Shown here: in pieces, positions 4,509-12,675 of the stretch
How positions within the stretch are numbered: the stretch's first letter is position 1
Layout: each line of letters starts with the position of its first letter
Virus record (IMG/VR): IMGVR_UViG_3300032333_000160
Span: 1 to 36,416 of that record
Direction: 5' to 3' (one strand)
From: a virus
Length of the DNA: 36,416 bases
Program-made: the position numbers and the translations under genes
The notes under the pieces: model-generated
The model's database searches: none
Told to the model about the DNA's origin: nothing
Seen by the model: the letters and a program-made list of their open reading frames with translations, nothing else

Positions 4509-5120
4509 ATGGGCGTCTTGGGAATAGACTGCGGTAAATCAGGTGCGATTGCGTTCTACGATGGCGCGCACACAAAGTTCTATTCCATGCCTCTCAAAGA
4601 CGGCGAAATAGACATCCTCGAACTTAACAAACTGACTTTCATGTTGCCTTTAGACGTTATCGTCATCGAGGAACAAACATCCTTCGCGTCTGACGGACGT
4701 TTTGGCGTGTTTACTATGGGCCTCAACTACGGACGCCTCTTAGCCTGGGCAGAGGCACGCTGCAGCCAGCTTTGCAGGGTACGCCCACAAGTCTGGCAAA
4801 AGTCTTTTGGCATAGCCCTCAAGCATGAAAAGGGCATAAGCCAGACAGAACGCAAGAAAGCCACAAAGCAGGCAGCTTTAGACGCCCTTGTTGGCATCAA
4901 CCCTTTACTCGCAGAACAAACCTTCGGCCCTCGTGGTGGCAACCGTGACGGCATAGTCGATGCAATCTTGATCGCAATGTGGGGACAAAATGAACTACGA
5001 AAGTCTTATTGGCCTACTCGCACTGGCCTCGGGTGTTTTTCTGACGTTGTGTTGGCAGCTACACCAAAAGGCAGCAAAGGCCGTCAAGGAAGCAAAAGAA
5101 GCGGTGGAAAGCGTAGATAG
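4509..5120 (+). CDS. RuvC-like Holliday junction resolvase (203 aa)
   Basis: The N-terminus MGVLGIDCGKSGAIAFYDG has the first RuvC acidic residue (Asp7). VIVIEEQTSF supplies the second (Glu54 or Glu55), and RDGIVDAILIA supplies the last pair (Asp147, Asp151). VRPQVWQKSFG is typical of phage RuvC-like proteins. These enzymes cut branched DNA made by recombination and packaging. I chose ATG 4509, which follows GAGG, over ATG 4494. The last 44 residues are basic and low-complexity (GSKGRQGSKRSGGKRR) and overlap the next gene by 131 bases, so they may be a read-through extension. Confidence 0.88.
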   Translation: MGVLGIDCGKSGAIAFYDGAHTKFYSMPLKDGEIDILELNKLTFMLPLDVIVIEEQTSFASDGRFGVFTMGLNYGRLLAWAEARCSQLCRVRPQVWQKSFGIALKHEKGISQTERKKATKQAALDALVGINPLLAEQTFGPRGGNRDGIVDAILIAMWGQNELRKSYWPTRTGLGCFSDVVLAATPKGSKGRQGSKRSGGKRR

Positions 5121-5280
5121 CCTATCCGACACGGTAAGAACGCAGCAAGACGTGTTTGCGCGCCAAATAGAGGCCAACCTCAAAGCGCAGCAGACTGAAA
5201 CAGACAAGCGTATCCAAAAGCTTGAGATCCGCCTGGAAGACGCAACTACACGCCTGACGGCACTACAGATCAAACGATGA
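4990..5280 (+). CDS. Membrane-anchored coiled-coil protein (96 aa)
   Basis: The product has an N-terminal transmembrane helix (about residues 5-24, SLIGLLALASGVFLTLCW). A long Ala/Glu/Lys/Gln heptad-like helix follows to the end (for example KAVKEAKEAVESVDSLSD and RIQKLEIRLEDATTRL). This is the shape of an inner-membrane spanin or another small membrane protein with a coiled-coil tail. A GGGGA site lies five bases before the ATG. It starts inside the resolvase gene and its stop overlaps the methylase start (ATGA). It is far from the other lysis genes, so a spanin role is doubtful. Confidence 0.75.
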   Translation: MNYESLIGLLALASGVFLTLCWQLHQKAAKAVKEAKEAVESVDSLSDTVRTQQDVFARQIEANLKAQQTETDKRIQKLEIRLEDATTRLTALQIKR

Positions 5281-6170
5281 AACCAGTCATTAGTTATTAC
5301 GGTGGAAAGCAACGCATGGCATCAAAGATTGTGCCTTTGATTCCAAGGCATACAGTCTATGTCGAACCGTTCTGCGGTGGCGCGGCTATCTTCTTTGCAA
5401 AGCCCTGGCCGCAGGTGACGAACACCCATCACTACCGCGAAGTTATCAATGATCACGACAAAAGGCTAATTAACTTCTACCAGCAACTACGCGACAATGG
5501 CCCTGCACTTATCGATGCACTGCAACTCACATTGTACAGCGAACACGAACACCAGATTGCCAAAGAATTAGATTGCGAAGATAAACTCGAGGCTGCGCGT
5601 AGATATTACGTCAACGTGCAGCAGAGTTTTTCAAATGTGCTTGGCGGTGGTTGGGCAAGAAAAGTGTTCAGCCGAAACAATGGGGCAACATGGTCAAACA
5701 AGATTGCACAATTGCCAGACTATCTTGATCGTATGGCATCGGTGGTCATAACTTGCGACGATGCACTCAAGATCATTAAACAGTGGGACAGCCCACAAAC
5801 CTTTTTCTATTGCGATCCGCCATATCCGGCAGCCTATCAGGGACACTATAACGGCTATACGATGGAACACTTTCAGGAACTGGTGAACACGCTGGACGCC
5901 TGCCAAGGCAGTTTCATACTGTCGAACTATGACCAGCCTATTGAGATGCCCAAAGATTGGGAACGCTTTGAGTTTGAAGCGACAGCGTCAAGCAGGGGCC
6001 GTGTCGGCTATGACCGTTCAAAGAAGGCAGATGAATCAGATCAAAACCGCAAGCGAACAGAAGTTGTATGGCGTCGCTTTAACAAGGTGCCAGTCAGAGA
6101 AGAGATACAGAAGCTGTATGATTCAGGTGCGTTTGATTGCTTTGCAAAGCCAACAAAGGAACTTTGGTAA
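5277..6170 (+). CDS. DNA adenine methylase, D12 class (297 aa)
   Basis: This N6-adenine methyltransferase has the D12-class motifs in order: YYGGK (7-11), VEPFCGGAA (29-37, S-adenosylmethionine binding) and DPPY (180-183, catalytic). A C-terminal SNYD-type segment is also present. The length is normal for the class. It probably methylates phage DNA to resist host restriction or mimic host marking. GATC specificity is possible but cannot be read from sequence. The ATG overlaps the upstream stop, and the next gene starts directly after its TAA. Confidence 0.93.
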   Translation: MKPVISYYGGKQRMASKIVPLIPRHTVYVEPFCGGAAIFFAKPWPQVTNTHHYREVINDHDKRLINFYQQLRDNGPALIDALQLTLYSEHEHQIAKELDCEDKLEAARRYYVNVQQSFSNVLGGGWARKVFSRNNGATWSNKIAQLPDYLDRMASVVITCDDALKIIKQWDSPQTFFYCDPPYPAAYQGHYNGYTMEHFQELVNTLDACQGSFILSNYDQPIEMPKDWERFEFEATASSRGRVGYDRSKKADESDQNRKRTEVVWRRFNKVPVREEIQKLYDSGAFDCFAKPTKELW

Positions 6171-6611
6171 ATGGCAAAGCGTGGGCCTAAACCAAAACAG
6201 GTCGATCCTGCGGAAGTCGAAAGGCTTGCCCGCATTGGCCACACACAACAGGATATTGCCCCAAAGTTAGGCGTTGCCGTTGATACTTATTACCAAAGAA
6301 TGAATGAAAATCCAGAAATCGCCGAAGCATACAAAAAGGGCAGAGAGGAATTTCTTAGTTACATAAGGAAAACTCGGTCTGAACGTGTCTTGGAAGCCTT
6401 GGATCAGCTGATAATGGAAAGGCACCCTGCAGCAGTCATCTTCGCCTCAAAGACCATCCTTGGCCTTCAAGAGAACGTCCAGATCACTCACACTGCTGCG
6501 CGTGACGTCCTAACCAACCAAGACAGGCTTAAAGAACTCGAAGAGAAGAGGAAGGCCCTGATTGCGGCGTCTGTTGACGTAGCGTTTGAGAAAGAACCCG
6601 ACAGCTTATGA
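6171..6611 (+). CDS. terS: Terminase small subunit-like protein (146 aa)
   Basis: A basic N-terminus (MAKRGPKPKQVD) leads into a helix-turn-helix (VERLARIGHTQQDIAPKLG and VAVDTYYQRMNENPE). A helical middle (AEAYKKGREEFLSYIRK) and a segment with HPAAVIFASKTILG follow. This is the layout of many phage small terminases, which bind the packaging start site and recruit the large subunit. The start directly follows the methylase stop. Its 3' end overlaps the minus-strand gene at 6529-6813, and it is separated from the large subunit by that opposite-strand pair. Confidence 0.8.
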   Translation: MAKRGPKPKQVDPAEVERLARIGHTQQDIAPKLGVAVDTYYQRMNENPEIAEAYKKGREEFLSYIRKTRSERVLEALDQLIMERHPAAVIFASKTILGLQENVQITHTAARDVLTNQDRLKELEEKRKALIAASVDVAFEKEPDSL

Positions 6612-6813
6612 ACAATTCACCGTCCAACTCAAACAAGCTTTCGCCTTCCTCGCCTACGATGGTGAACCTTACGCAGTTCTCTAGTTCCCACGTGAAACTA
6701 CGTTTGCCGCGCACCTTCTTTGTGACAGTCTTTTTATCCAAGCAGTATATGACTTCAAAGGTGTACCAAGGCAAAGCCTTTAGTTTGTCTATCTCAGACT
6801 TGGTTAGCATCAT
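6529..6813 (-). CDS. Small beta-rich protein coupled to the phosphoesterase (94 aa)
   Basis: ATG 6813 overlaps the stop of the phosphoesterase gene (ATGA on the minus strand). The product begins MMLTKSEIDKLKALPWYTFE and has alternating charged and hydrophobic strands (VIYCLDKKTVTKKVRG, ELENCVRFTIVGEEGE). The C-terminal 27 residues come from the part overlapping the small terminase antisense by 83 bases and look less ordered. Coupling supports it being real. It may be a partner of the phosphoesterase. No family is recognised. Confidence 0.6.
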   Translation of the reverse strand: MMLTKSEIDKLKALPWYTFEVIYCLDKKTVTKKVRGKRSFTWELENCVRFTIVGEEGESLFELDGELFISCRVLSQTLRQQTPQSGPSSSLRVL

Positions 6814-7535
6814 ATTAACTTACCTCTCACGATTGCTTTGCCGTCTATCACAGGCACGAAAGAAGGCACTGCATGTTTAAGGTCGTTTGTGTACTCGACA
6901 AGGCCAAAACCCATAGTCCAGTCTGCAACGCCACCGTAAAGGTATTCCTGTTGGTCCATATCACTGAGATGCCCGCAGTTGAGTGCCCACATACGGGTGA
7001 CAGCGTTTGCGAAGTACCGAAGGGCAGCCCCGTGATCATGGCCGTGGACTACATTGCAGCCATACTTGCGAATCATGTTCATAGACACGTTCATTCCACA
7101 GCGGTCACCGTGCATGTAAAGCACATCACCAAGACGCCACAGCTTGCCGTATGGAACGTGAACCCAGCCAAGGCGTTTAAGGTGCAGGTAGTCTGGCAGG
7201 CTAGGAATCATCTTCCCCAAATCCATTGCGTTAGACCATATCCATTTCTGAAGCCTGTTTTCGTGATTGCCTTCGATAAAGACCTTCTCGCACTTCAAAG
7301 GCAGGGCACCATCAACCTTGTAGAACCATCGCCTTGCAAGGTCACAGTCATCCGAAACTGTAGTCTTGCGGCTAGGATCTTTGTCGAAGCGACTAAGCTG
7401 ATAGAAGTCCAGAAGGTCACCAAGGCAGACAAAGTAATCAGGTTGGAGAACCTTACAGACACGCACAAGGCACTTAACAGCGGCCTCATGTTCGTACGGG
7501 ATATGAACGTCAGGACAGATAAGCACTGTTTTCAT
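6810..7535 (-). CDS. Calcineurin-like metallophosphoesterase (241 aa)
   Basis: All metal-binding motifs of the family are present in order: DVH (9-11), GDLLD (39-43), GNHE (89-92), HGD (142-144) and HGHDH (164-168). Such enzymes hydrolyse phosphomonoesters or phosphodiesters, including nucleotides and nucleic-acid ends. The real substrate is unknown. It is on the opposite strand to the terminases on both sides. Only 52 bases separate its start from the large terminase start at 7588, so its promoter probably overlaps terminase coding sequence. Confidence 0.9.
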   Translation of the reverse strand: MKTVLICPDVHIPYEHEAAVKCLVRVCKVLQPDYFVCLGDLLDFYQLSRFDKDPSRKTTVSDDCDLARRWFYKVDGALPLKCEKVFIEGNHENRLQKWIWSNAMDLGKMIPSLPDYLHLKRLGWVHVPYGKLWRLGDVLYMHGDRCGMNVSMNMIRKYGCNVVHGHDHGAALRYFANAVTRMWALNCGHLSDMDQQEYLYGGVADWTMGFGLVEYTNDLKHAVPSFVPVIDGKAIVRGKLI

Positions 7536-7587
7536 TTTAGCCCTAGGTCAGAATATCATGGGCAGATATTTCCGAGGTGCGCGTAAT

Positions 7588-9015
7588 ATGACGCCCAAGG
7601 AACTTGCGGAATATCAGGCATTGATACAGGCAGACATCTTGCGTCTGACGGAACAGGCTTGGAACGCTGGAAACCTCAGCTACAAACTACATGCAGGTCA
7701 AAAGCAAATATGGCAGACATTACGGAACACGAAGGCGCAGGAAGCTTTGCTGTTCATCAGCCGGCAGTGGGGCAAGTCCTATCTGTCAGCTTGTTACGCC
7801 CTCAGCTATTGCCTGCAGAATCCCAACAGCATCGTCCGCATCGCTGCACCTACATTGAAGCAGGCTAAAGACATCGTGTCTGACAACCTTGGCCCTATCT
7901 GCCAGGATGCGCCCGAAGGCCTCATTCAGCCTATAAAGTCGGACTACAGATGGAAGGTCGGAAACTCGGAACTTCGGTTAGGCGTCTTAGAACGTGCGCA
8001 TGTGGACTCACTGCGTGGTGGTAATGCAAAGCTTATTATCTGCGAGGAAGGCGGCTTTGTTCACAGTGACGACTACGACTACGCATTGCGTTCTGTCATA
8101 GGCCCTCAGCTTCTGAGGTCTGGTGGACAGCTTCTTCACGTCACAACACCATCAGAGGAACCCGATCATTACATACACACAGAAGTGTATCCGCGATGTT
8201 CTGTAACAGGCACCAAGTTCGAGTTGGACATTTACACCAACCCTCAGTTGACCATAGACCAGATAGACAAAGCCAAGGTGCTTGCTGGCGGTGACAATAG
8301 CCCCGCTTGGAAGCGTGAGTACCTTGTCCAGATTGTTCGTGACGGCGCGTCAGTCTGCGTGCCAGAGTTTAGCGACAGCCATGTTGGTACGTTTGACCCT
8401 GCAGAACACACTCTCTGGACAATCTCTGCAGACTTCGGCGGTGTGCGTGACAAGACTGTCAGCTTGCTTGTGACCTACAACTTTGAACAGGCTGTCATCG
8501 AAGTCCACGACGAACGTGTTCACGACAGTAACACTGATACGGACACTATCGTTCAGGCTATGCGGGAAATGGCTGGCAGCCGCAGAATCAAAGCAGCCTA
8601 CATGGATGCCCCGGGACAGCTTCTCGTAGACCTACGTTACAAGCATGGCTTTGAAGCCCTGCTACCGCACAAGGATGACTTTGAGGCCGGCATTAACGCA
8701 GTTCGCCTTGCCTTCACTCAAAACAAGATCCGCATCCATTCAAGATGCAAGTTCCTGATTGCAACCCTTAGAGGCGCAACATTCAACAAGCAACGCACAG
8801 ACTTTGCCAGATCCGTGGCACTTGGACACATGGATGCACTGGCGGCCCTCATATACGCTAACCGTATGGTTGATAGGCACACAAACCCAGTGCCAGACGG
8901 CCTCACTTATGCGGAAAAGGTGGCCCCAGCATGGATGCAAAAGCCCAAAGACGCGCAATCAAACAAAGCCTTGGCAGAAGCGTTGCTAAACTCGTTTGGC
9001 AAACGGAAAGGATAG
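7588..9015 (+). CDS. terL: Terminase large subunit (475 aa)
   Basis: The ATPase half has a Walker A-like RQWGKS near residues 59-64 and a Walker B strand with catalytic acids, LIICEEGG. The nuclease half has ISADFGG, AAYMDAPG and GHMDALAAL, supplying the RNase H-like acidic residues. It cuts and pumps DNA into the prohead. I chose ATG 7588 (MTPKELAEY), eight bases after GAGGTG, which matches the recurrent ribosome site in this genome; ATG 7558 is an alternative adding ten residues. It ends in TAG. Confidence 0.95.
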   Translation: MTPKELAEYQALIQADILRLTEQAWNAGNLSYKLHAGQKQIWQTLRNTKAQEALLFISRQWGKSYLSACYALSYCLQNPNSIVRIAAPTLKQAKDIVSDNLGPICQDAPEGLIQPIKSDYRWKVGNSELRLGVLERAHVDSLRGGNAKLIICEEGGFVHSDDYDYALRSVIGPQLLRSGGQLLHVTTPSEEPDHYIHTEVYPRCSVTGTKFELDIYTNPQLTIDQIDKAKVLAGGDNSPAWKREYLVQIVRDGASVCVPEFSDSHVGTFDPAEHTLWTISADFGGVRDKTVSLLVTYNFEQAVIEVHDERVHDSNTDTDTIVQAMREMAGSRRIKAAYMDAPGQLLVDLRYKHGFEALLPHKDDFEAGINAVRLAFTQNKIRIHSRCKFLIATLRGATFNKQRTDFARSVALGHMDALAALIYANRMVDRHTNPVPDGLTYAEKVAPAWMQKPKDAQSNKALAEALLNSFGKRKG

Positions 9016-9023
9016 GCGGCGCA

Positions 9024-9212
9024 ATGCAGTTTGCACAGGTTCCAACAGAACAGTGGGAAGAAACGACAGAAGACTTTGATGACATGTCGCTTGCCCAAGC
9101 ACTGATAGACGCCATTGCTGCATCTGCAAGCGGATACGTTATAGTCTCACTCAACGAACAGCGTGAAATCGTCATTCAAACAGGCGTCGATACAGAAACA
9201 AGGGACAACTAA
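9024..9212 (+). CDS. Small acidic protein after terminase (62 aa)
   Basis: From ATG 9024, after AGGCGG, the product reads MQFAQVPTEQWEETTEDFDD and then helical and beta segments (LAQALIDAIAASASGYVIVS). A longer in-frame start at 8931 would lie inside terL. The TAA stop shares its last base with the next ATG. It resembles the small accessory proteins often found between terminase and head genes, but no family is recognised and a head-completion role is only positional. Confidence 0.7.
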   Translation: MQFAQVPTEQWEETTEDFDDMSLAQALIDAIAASASGYVIVSLNEQREIVIQTGVDTETRDN

Positions 9213-9577
9213 TGGCTAAGATCACCGTCTCTCGCATCTTTGAAGTGTCACTGATTGCCACAACCAAGGCCTACACAGAACTGCAGCCGTTCATCGACTA
9301 CGTTAACAGCCTTGCAGACAACACGATCAGAATCCTGCGTAACGGCATTACACTGGGTGACAACATCCGCTGCAGTATCATCACTCAAAAGCTGACGCCT
9401 GGCACTGCATTGTCTTTCTCTGTGAACTCTAGACCTGTTGGAATCATCGTCCTGCAGTCTGATCAACCTGTGACTTCTTTCACCTGGCAGGCAGGCGAGG
9501 GTAACGAAGTCTCAGCCACCATCACATCAACTTGGCCAACATCGTTCAACGTCAAAATGTGCGTGTTCTACTCATAA
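9212..9577 (+). CDS. Unknown beta-rich protein upstream of scaffold (121 aa)
   Basis: The product starts MAKITVSRIFEVSLIATTKA and is rich in beta-prone and Thr/Ser/Val residues. Near the end is a fold-like stretch with VTSFTWQAGEGNEVSATI. It has no signal or membrane segment and no motif I recognise. It is coupled to the preceding gene by TAATG and lies ten bases before the scaffold gene, so a minor virion or head-associated role is plausible. Confidence 0.75.
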   Translation: MAKITVSRIFEVSLIATTKAYTELQPFIDYVNSLADNTIRILRNGITLGDNIRCSIITQKLTPGTALSFSVNSRPVGIIVLQSDQPVTSFTWQAGEGNEVSATITSTWPTSFNVKMCVFYS

Positions 9578-9586
9578 GGGGGTACC

Positions 9587-10492
9587 ATGGAAGGAATGGA
9601 AAGCGTCGATACTGGTTCATTGGAAGGCGCGGCGTCTGCTGCAGAACAAGATTCACAAGGCATTGAACAGGAACTTGGTCAAAAGCCAAAGACTGAACAA
9701 AAGCCAGTCAACAAGTACAAGGTTAAGGTTGATAACGAGGAACTTGAAGTTGACGAAGACGAACTCAAGCGCGGTTATGCCCATAACAAAGCAGCAGCCA
9801 AGCGCATGGAACAAGCAGCCGAACTCCGTAAGCAGTACGAACGCCAGGTTCAGATTGCTGAAGGCTTCGAGAAATGGATTCACAACGTAAAGACCAACCC
9901 AGAAGCTTTGTTTAGCCTTGCAGAACAGCTTGGCCTCGACGTCGATGACATTGCCATGAAGCGTGCGGCCGAACGTCTCAAGTACGAATACATGGACGAA
10001 GACCAACGCCGGGCATACGACAATGAACGGGAACTTCGCCGCTACAAGGAAATGGAACAAAAGCAGGCAGAGTTGCAGCGTCAACAGGCCGAACAGCAGT
10101 TTGTTGCAAAAGCAAGGGAAACTGTGGAAAATGAGTTTGTAGAATTTTTCACCGAACAGGGAATCCGCCCTACGCCAACCATTTTGGCGCGTATCGCAGA
10201 ACTCAAGTTGGGTGCCGCTTCCGCAGGGAAGCAAATCTCCGTTGCGCAGGCCTATCAAAGGGTCGTCAAAGAACAGCAACAGGCGCGATTAGAACTACTC
10301 GCTAACCTCTCCGAAGATGACATCAAAAGCCTGCCAAAGGAACAGTTACAGAAATTGCGTCAAGCAGACATGCGACAGTTTAATCAGGGCCGTAGACCAA
10401 CCGCACAGGCGTCTCAGGCACAGAGAAAACCCCAAGCAATGTCAACAGACGACTTTTTCGCAATGAAGGATAAACAATTTTCTAAGAGGTGA
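9587..10492 (+). CDS. Scaffolding-like protein (301 aa)
   Basis: This is an acidic, Gln/Glu/Lys-rich, mostly helical protein with the segment YKVKVDNEELEVDEDELKRG typical of phage scaffold proteins. Long coiled-coil stretches (for example ELRRYKEMEQKQAELQRQQ) and a C-terminal Arg/Lys-rich tail (MKDKQFSKR) follow. Scaffolds organise coat subunits during prohead assembly, and the basic C-terminus usually binds coat. Its location two genes before the coat gene supports this. It follows a GGGGG-containing ribosome site. Confidence 0.85.
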   Translation: MEGMESVDTGSLEGAASAAEQDSQGIEQELGQKPKTEQKPVNKYKVKVDNEELEVDEDELKRGYAHNKAAAKRMEQAAELRKQYERQVQIAEGFEKWIHNVKTNPEALFSLAEQLGLDVDDIAMKRAAERLKYEYMDEDQRRAYDNERELRRYKEMEQKQAELQRQQAEQQFVAKARETVENEFVEFFTEQGIRPTPTILARIAELKLGAASAGKQISVAQAYQRVVKEQQQARLELLANLSEDDIKSLPKEQLQKLRQADMRQFNQGRRPTAQASQAQRKPQAMSTDDFFAMKDKQFSKR

Positions 10493-10498
10493 TTTAAA

Positions 10499-11002
10499 AT
10501 GGCACAGCCTAGTTACATTCTCGCAAATGACAGCCTTGCGCGTCATCAGAAAGCTTCGATTGACCTGATTTACAACATCACTGGCGCAAAGGCCGGAAAG
10601 TTTGTCGCACTTCCACCACAAGCATTGGTTGCTTATGACGCTTCGGTCATCACGCAAGCAGCTATCGACGCCCTGTTGGGTTCGGTACTTGAGTTTGATG
10701 CAGCAGACTTCACATCGACAGCTATGGGAACAGACGCCCTTGGCTTGGTTCTTGATTGCGGCGGACAAATCGCAGCAGTCCACGGCATTAAGATTCACGC
10801 CCTGACAGACGACGGCGCAGGCGCAGTTGCACAAGCTACACAGCTTGGAAAAGTTGCACCACTCGTCAACACATCGCTGGCAGCTATTGCCCGCGTTGAA
10901 AAGTCTGCACTCGGAAACCTCGGCGTTCAAATGGTTGTTACTGGATTGGACGCAGCCACTAGCGGCCAGTTGCAGATCAGCATTCTCGTTGACCTCAAAT
11001 AA
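10499..11002 (+). CDS. Putative head decoration or accessory protein (167 aa)
   Basis: This is a small Ala/Gly-rich protein (MAQPSYILANDSLARHQKAS, later VLDCGGQIAAVHGIKI and SGQLQISILVDLK) with no membrane segment. Between scaffold and coat, phages often encode a decoration or stabilising protein of this size, so that role is inferred from position. The ribosome site AAGAGGTGA precedes the ATG. No catalytic motif is visible. Confidence 0.7.
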   Translation: MAQPSYILANDSLARHQKASIDLIYNITGAKAGKFVALPPQALVAYDASVITQAAIDALLGSVLEFDAADFTSTAMGTDALGLVLDCGGQIAAVHGIKIHALTDDGAGAVAQATQLGKVAPLVNTSLAAIARVEKSALGNLGVQMVVTGLDAATSGQLQISILVDLK

Positions 11003-11020
11003 TTGAAAGGAAACTAACGT

Positions 11021-12346
11021 ATGTCACAAGTATCAAATCAGCAGGTCGTTGACCTCTTTAAGCGCGTTTATGGCGACCTTCACAACCTGTTGCCACAAGA
11101 CTTTCCTTTGGCACGCGAAATCCCTTTCTCTGAAGGCCGTAAGGTCGGTGACAGCTTTGTTGAAGCTTTCGTCCTGGCTAACGAAACCGGCTGGACCCTC
11201 GCAGGAACAGGACAAGACGCATTCGACATCAACCCTGCAATCGCTGGCGTTGTTAAGCAATCGTCTATCATCCCAAGTCAAGTTGTTTTGACTTCGGTTA
11301 TCCCTTTCGCGTTCATCTCCCGTTCTGCTGGCGGTGGCGAGAAGGCTTTCTATGACGGTACTAAGCACGTCATGCAGAACCACATCCGTTCGCACAGCCG
11401 CTTGCTTGAGGCTATGCGCATCCACGGACAGCGCGCTGCAAAGCTTGGCTACGTCAGCTATGCACCATCGGGAACTGTTTACCGCGGCGCAACCTACTCC
11501 GCATCAGGCAACATCACTGTCGGCGGCGTTGCTTTCACCGCAGGCGTGAACACAACCTCTAAGGCTATCCTGTTGGCACCTGGCTACTTCGCTGCAGGCC
11601 TGTGGGTTGGTCTTGAGGGATGCGTGGTTCAACAGTTGGATTCGACTAACGCAGTGGTTGCTTCCGGCAAGCTTGTGTCTGTCGATGCAGACAACGGCAT
11701 CCTCTATGTTGACTTTGTTCCTGTTGCCGCTTCTGGACTCACAAGCCACAAGGTTGCATTTGAAGGAATGGAAGCTGACAAGGAAATGGTTGGCTTGCAC
11801 AAGATCCTCGAAAACACTGGAACACTGTTCGGCATCAGCGCGACTCAGTACGCACTGTGGAAAGCCAACAAGGTCGACCTTCTCAAGAAACGCTTTAGCC
11901 TCAAGGCACTCCAGGAAGGTGTTGCGCAGGCTGTTAACAAAGGTGGCTTGGACAAACCTTTGATGGTTTGTGTGAACCCACGCACTTTCGCTGCGCTGAC
12001 TCAGGATGAGGCGGCTATGCGCAAGTACGACGCAAGTTACAAGTCTGCTGCACAGAACGGCTTTGAAACCATCGAGTACTATGCTGCAAACGGCCTCAAC
12101 AAGATTGTGCCACACCGCATGATCATGGAAGGCGACGCTTACGGCTTGGAGATCGGTGACTGGCTGCGGTCGGGTTCTGCGGAAATTTCCTTTAAAGTTC
12201 CGGGACTTGACAAAGAAGTCATATTCCCCTTGGAGAACCAAGCTGGCTGGGTGGTCAGATCTTTTTCTGACCAGTTTGTGATGTGTCGTGCGCCTGCGCG
12301 CCAGATTGTCTGGACGAACGGAAACGACGAGGGCGTGGCGTACTAA
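11021..12346 (+). CDS. Major capsid protein (441 aa)
   Basis: This is the likely coat protein by size, position after scaffold, and content: an N-terminal helix region (QQVVDLFKRVYGDLHNLLP), a long extended loop, a central beta domain and C-terminal ENQAGWVVRSFSDQFVMCRA. The sequence resembles coat proteins of environmental podoviruses; an HK97-type fold is inferred, not seen. A strong AAAGGA ribosome site precedes the ATG. A short hairpin plus six T residues follows, which may limit read-through. Confidence 0.85.
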   Translation: MSQVSNQQVVDLFKRVYGDLHNLLPQDFPLAREIPFSEGRKVGDSFVEAFVLANETGWTLAGTGQDAFDINPAIAGVVKQSSIIPSQVVLTSVIPFAFISRSAGGGEKAFYDGTKHVMQNHIRSHSRLLEAMRIHGQRAAKLGYVSYAPSGTVYRGATYSASGNITVGGVAFTAGVNTTSKAILLAPGYFAAGLWVGLEGCVVQQLDSTNAVVASGKLVSVDADNGILYVDFVPVAASGLTSHKVAFEGMEADKEMVGLHKILENTGTLFGISATQYALWKANKVDLLKKRFSLKALQEGVAQAVNKGGLDKPLMVCVNPRTFAALTQDEAAMRKYDASYKSAAQNGFETIEYYAANGLNKIVPHRMIMEGDAYGLEIGDWLRSGSAEISFKVPGLDKEVIFPLENQAGWVVRSFSDQFVMCRAPARQIVWTNGNDEGVAY

Positions 12347-12353
12347 CGCCTGC

Positions 12354-12375
12354 CCTCCTTTGCAAGAGGTTTTTT
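12354..12375 (+). terminator. Weak terminator or attenuator after the coat gene
   Basis: CCTC (12354-12357) pairs with GAGG (12366-12369), extended by TT/AA with one bulged base, followed by TTTTTT (12370-12375). The GAGG arm is also the ribosome site of the next gene at 12376. The structure could both reduce transcription beyond the coat gene and mask that ribosome site. Confidence 0.4.
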
Positions 12376-12672
12376 ATGCTTTTACCACAACAGCTTGGTC
12401 TGAAAGTGTATCATGCTGATATTACTGCAACTGACAACGTGGCTGTCAGCTTGAAAGATGCGTCCATTCTTGGCGGCATCCCAAGCAAGCCAGCTATTCA
12501 CGGTTGCGTTGTAATCGAATCAGCGTTGGGTGCAGACGCAGACGGCATTCCGCACAAAGTGAAAGGCGCAGCCGCAGAAATCAATCTCACAACTGGGATT
12601 ATTAGCGTTACTGTGCAGTTCTCTGCATCCATTACACGCGACGTTCGGGTAGCCATTCTCATAAAGGAATAA
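12376..12672 (+). CDS. Small protein after coat (98 aa)
   Basis: The ATG at 12376 follows GAGG and a T-run; a longer start at 12283 would overlap the coat gene. The product (MLLPQQLGLKVYHADITATD, then SITRDVRVAILIKE) is beta-rich without membrane segments. It contains a Gly/Ala patch similar in style to head accessory proteins. Function unknown; its position suggests a virion or head-completion protein. Confidence 0.75.
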   Translation: MLLPQQLGLKVYHADITATDNVAVSLKDASILGGIPSKPAIHGCVVIESALGADADGIPHKVKGAAAEINLTTGIISVTVQFSASITRDVRVAILIKE

Positions 12673-12675
12673 GGT

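Noticed and set aside
6608-6880. Plus-strand ORF overlapping the small terminase stop (ATGA)
   Set aside because: It is antisense to the phosphoesterase and its coupled partner, and its Ser/Leu-rich sequence looks like a shadow of them.
6873-7586. Long plus-strand ORF of 237 codons
   Set aside because: It is the antisense shadow of the phosphoesterase, whose complete metal-binding motif set proves the minus strand is coding.
9653-10279. Minus-strand ORF of 208 codons
   Set aside because: It is antisense to the scaffold gene; its Phe/Leu/Val-rich sequence is the expected mirror of Glu/Lys/Gln codons.
11504-12241. Minus-strand ORF of 245 codons
   Set aside because: It is antisense to the coat gene and has no ribosome site or recognisable domain.
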